DNA of 8,687 bases from positions 1 to 8,687 of the forward strand of contig DYRB01000101.1 in assembly GCA_020718945.1 (NCBI GenBank), given 5' to 3'. Made by a program: the position numbers and the translations under genes. Positions 6,834 through 8,687 of this stretch are shown here, one piece after another (position 1 is the stretch's first letter; each line of letters opens with the position of its first letter). Source of the stretch: Lamprocystis purpurea (GTDB lineage: Bacteria > Pseudomonadota > Gammaproteobacteria > Chromatiales > Chromatiaceae). Under the pieces are notes generated by a model. That model did no database searches and was not told the origin of the DNA. It worked only from the letters and a program-made list of their open reading frames with translations.

Positions 6834-8474
6834 TCAGATGTTGATGGAGCGCCCGATGCGTCCGGGCTCCAGGTAGCGGTAGGGGACCTCCAGGCCACGA
6901 TTGCGCGTGGCAATGGACCGGGCCAGGTCCGCCAGGTCGGCGCGAAGGCGGTCCACCGCGGCCTGGGCCTGGGGGACGCCCTGGAAGAACCCATCCGGGT
7001 AAGTCCCCAGGGGGGTGCTGGTCGCCTGGCTCAGCAAGTGGACCAGTTCGAGCTGCTCGCCGACGGCGAAGGCCGGCGGCAGGCCGTAGACGAAGGTCGC
7101 CTCGCAGCTCGGGGTGCGGTCCCGGGGCGGGGGCAGGTACAGGGCCCCCGGGGTGTTGGGGATATAGCCGAACTGGTCGTACTGGCCGTTGTTGACCGCC
7201 GAGTGCTCGACGCTGCAACAGAACAGCACCTCGGCGAGCACCCGGTGCAGATCGGCGACCCGGGCGAAGCCGCCATCGGTCAGGGGCAGCCCCTTGACCC
7301 GCCCGCCGTCCGGGGCCGCCAGTTCCCGGGCCCAGGCCTGGATCTCGGCGTCGGCCCGCAGGGTCTCGTCGTCCGGGTAGAAGACCCCCAGCAGGTCCCG
7401 TACATAGGTACCGAGCACCCGGAACAGGGCCAGGGCGTCGTCGCGGTAGTGGAAGCCGGGGAGCACCGTCGGGTCGTCCAGGCCCCGGGCCGCCAGACTG
7501 CCAATGGGGTTCAGCCGCTCAAAGCTCCAGGTCGCGTAGTCCCGGGCGAGCAGGTCCAGGCACCCCTCGGCCCCGGCGGCGATGCTCTCGTCGATGGGCC
7601 CCCCGGGGGCAATGAGGGTCCCGCGGGCGGCGTTGTTGATGGCGATGGTCCCGCCGAAGTGGGGCTTCAGCAGTTCATAGATGGGGTGTTGGGCCGGCAT
7701 TGTGCGGCAGGCGGCGACCCAGAAGGTCTCGACGAAGAGGTGGGTCCGCGCCAGGTGGGCCAGGATCTCGTGGTAGGTCCCCTCGGCGCACTGCACATGG
7801 GTCCGGGCCGTGAGCCAGAGCCAGTGCTCGTCCTTGGGGGTGTAGATGGTCGGGGCCTGTGCCGGCGACTGGCCGAGCTGGATGGCCAGCGGCATCAGGA
7901 CCCCGGCCTCGTCCACCCAGAACAGGGCCATGGGGGCGACCTGGAAGCGCCCCAGGACCAGGGGCAGGCCGGCGATCTCCCGGTAGTCCAGTAGGAACAG
8001 GCGCCGCTCGGCCAAGAGCCCGGCCAGGGTCACCCGGTCCGGGAGCAGGCCGCGGAGCGTCTCGTCGGTGATGGGGAAGTGCTCGGGTATCTCGGTGGCC
8101 AGGGCGATCAGGGTGGGGTTGATGCCATCCAGGCGCTGGCGGGCGAACTCCCGGTCCTGGGTCCAGCGCTTGGCCACCGCCGGCTTGGGCCACAGGCTGT
8201 AGTAGCGGCCGAAGCTCGCCACCCGGTCACCGCCCCCGCTCAGGCCCCGCAGGGCCGCGATCCCCAGGTCCAGCACCCCTACCGCCACGCCCAGGCGCAG
8301 GCCCCACTCCTTGAGGGGCCCGAAGGCCTCCCCGGGGGGAAGGCCGCGACAGAAGGGGGGCTGCCCTGGGGCCTGGACCCAGGCGTAGGTCTCGCGCTGG
8401 GCGAACAGGGTGCGGGCCCGGAGGGCCTCGCCGTCGGGGCTGGCGACCTGGGGGAGGCAGAGCGGCGAGGGCAT
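6834..8474 (-). CDS. Lipoxygenase (bacterial type, no PLAT domain)
   Basis: A 546-residue non-haem iron dioxygenase that inserts O2 into polyunsaturated fatty acids to give hydroperoxides. All five iron ligands are visible: H240 and H245 in the HLARTH motif, H424 and N428 in HSAVNNGQYD, and the C-terminal isoleucine I546 (ending GRSINI). Other family marks are CRTMPAQHP, TIAINNAARG and WTQDREFARQ. The stereo-determining (Coffa) position aligns with A283, which usually predicts S-products, although some cyanobacterial R-lipoxygenases also carry alanine. It lacks the N-terminal PLAT/C2-like domain of animal enzymes (about 660 residues). No signal peptide is seen, so it is probably cytoplasmic, unlike the secreted Pseudomonas LoxA. 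The N-terminus, with an LPQ motif near residue 7, resembles other bacterial lipoxygenases and supports this start. It is the first gene of an operon with the cyclase protein, and the catalase-like gene nearby could use its hydroperoxide. Confidence 0.95.
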   Translation of the reverse strand: MPSPLCLPQVASPDGEALRARTLFAQRETYAWVQAPGQPPFCRGLPPGEAFGPLKEWGLRLGVAVGVLDLGIAALRGLSGGGDRVASFGRYYSLWPKPAVAKRWTQDREFARQRLDGINPTLIALATEIPEHFPITDETLRGLLPDRVTLAGLLAERRLFLLDYREIAGLPLVLGRFQVAPMALFWVDEAGVLMPLAIQLGQSPAQAPTIYTPKDEHWLWLTARTHVQCAEGTYHEILAHLARTHLFVETFWVAACRTMPAQHPIYELLKPHFGGTIAINNAARGTLIAPGGPIDESIAAGAEGCLDLLARDYATWSFERLNPIGSLAARGLDDPTVLPGFHYRDDALALFRVLGTYVRDLLGVFYPDDETLRADAEIQAWARELAAPDGGRVKGLPLTDGGFARVADLHRVLAEVLFCCSVEHSAVNNGQYDQFGYIPNTPGALYLPPPRDRTPSCEATFVYGLPPAFAVGEQLELVHLLSQATSTPLGTYPDGFFQGVPQAQAAVDRLRADLADLARSIATRNRGLEVPYRYLEPGRIGRSINI

Positions 8475-8480
8475 GGTGGG

Positions 8481-8484
8481 CTCC
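8481..8484 (-). promoter_or_regulatory. Ribosome binding site of the lipoxygenase gene
   Basis: On the minus strand GGAG lies 6 nt before the ATG at 8474-8472. This fits a Shine-Dalgarno site and supports the start, which also agrees with the N-terminal LPQ-type motif of bacterial lipoxygenases. Confidence 0.6.
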
Positions 8485-8495
8485 GGCGCTGGGCG

Positions 8496-8540
8496 CTGTG
8501 TGGATGGGTGCTGTGTGGATGGGTGCTGTGTGGATGGGTG
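8496..8540. repeat. Three perfect 15-bp tandem repeats in the lipoxygenase leader
   Basis: CTGTGTGGATGGGTG occurs three times head to tail with no mismatch, ending in a broken fourth start (CTGGGG). The array starts 21 bp before the lipoxygenase ATG, so it probably lies in the 5' untranslated region or at the promoter. On the transcript strand the unit reads CACCCATCCACACAG. Copy number could vary by slippage and alter expression, or the units could be protein-binding sites. It is not a CRISPR array, since there are no spacers. Confidence 0.8.
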
Positions 8541-8634
8541 CTGGGGGGTTAGGCGCCAGGGGGTTCGGCGCTGGCGGATCGGACCTCTATTGAAACAGAT
8601 TCCCAGGCAGGTTGTCGGATTCGGGCCCTGGGCG

Positions 8635-8651
8635 CAGCAGTTCCAAATTTG
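8635..8651 (-). promoter_or_regulatory. Candidate operator: 17-bp palindrome-cored motif, copy 2
   Basis: Read on the minus strand this is CAAATTTGGAACTGCTG, matching 16 of 17 bases of the motif at 12-28. Here the palindrome extends to CCAAATTTGG (8643-8652). It lies 160 bp before the lipoxygenase start, in the same orientation relative to its gene as copy 1. After the 17-mer both copies continue with GC-rich sequence of only loose similarity. No convincing -35/-10 pair was recognised between this motif and the gene. Confidence 0.4.
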
Positions 8652-8687
8652 GGGGCCAGATCGGTGCCCGTGGGAGCGGCGCCTCGC

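Noticed and set aside
5193..7994. A 933-codon open frame on the plus strand spanning parts of two genes
   Set aside because: It is antisense to two genes with clear domain motifs. Its composition is Gly/Gln/Pro/Val-rich with no recognisable family, as expected from GC-rich codon bias.
8496..8540. 15-bp repeat array as a CRISPR
   Set aside because: The units are too short, have no spacers between them, and there are no cas genes.
12..8651. The two 17-bp motifs as terminal inverted repeats of a mobile element
   Set aside because: There is no transposase, integrase or target duplication in the window. The positions fit upstream regulatory sites better, and the closeness to the window ends may be chance.

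Overview
The window is very GC-rich and densely coding. It carries three genes. A catalase-fold haem protein (232-1341, + strand) converges on a two-gene operon on the minus strand: a lipoxygenase (8474-6834) followed after 3 bp by a 1767-residue signalling protein (6830-1527). The GC content, gene style and type of intergenic repeat suggest a high-GC Gammaproteobacterium, perhaps a purple sulfur bacterium (Chromatiaceae). This is an impression, because the window holds no phylogenetic marker gene.

Layout. Positions 1-231 are the leader of the haem gene, with a 17-bp palindrome-cored motif, a 10-bp tandem duplication and a plausible sigma70 promoter. Positions 1342-1526 separate the convergent genes and hold a non-coding inverted repeat built from GCAAAT units plus a weak terminator. 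Positions 8475-8687 are the leader of the lipoxygenase operon, with three perfect 15-bp tandem repeats and a second copy of the 17-bp motif in the same orientation relative to its gene.

How the genes may work together. Lipoxygenases turn polyunsaturated fatty acids into hydroperoxides. Catalase-related haem proteins (coral allene oxide synthase, the cyanobacterial mini-catalases fused to lipoxygenase) rearrange such hydroperoxides into allene oxides or other epoxides. Here the two activities are separate genes facing each other, and the lipoxygenase is apparently co-transcribed with a pseudokinase / AAA ATPase / helical repeat / GAF / class III cyclase protein. I infer an oxylipin-producing module wired to cyclic-nucleotide signalling. 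The large protein belongs to the Stk-AAA-GAF architecture known from cyanobacteria, but its kinase lacks the catalytic residues, a cyclase takes the place of the usual histidine kinase, and the purine-selecting lysine is a glutamate, so cGMP is a real possibility. The shared upstream motif hints that both transcription units answer to one regulator.
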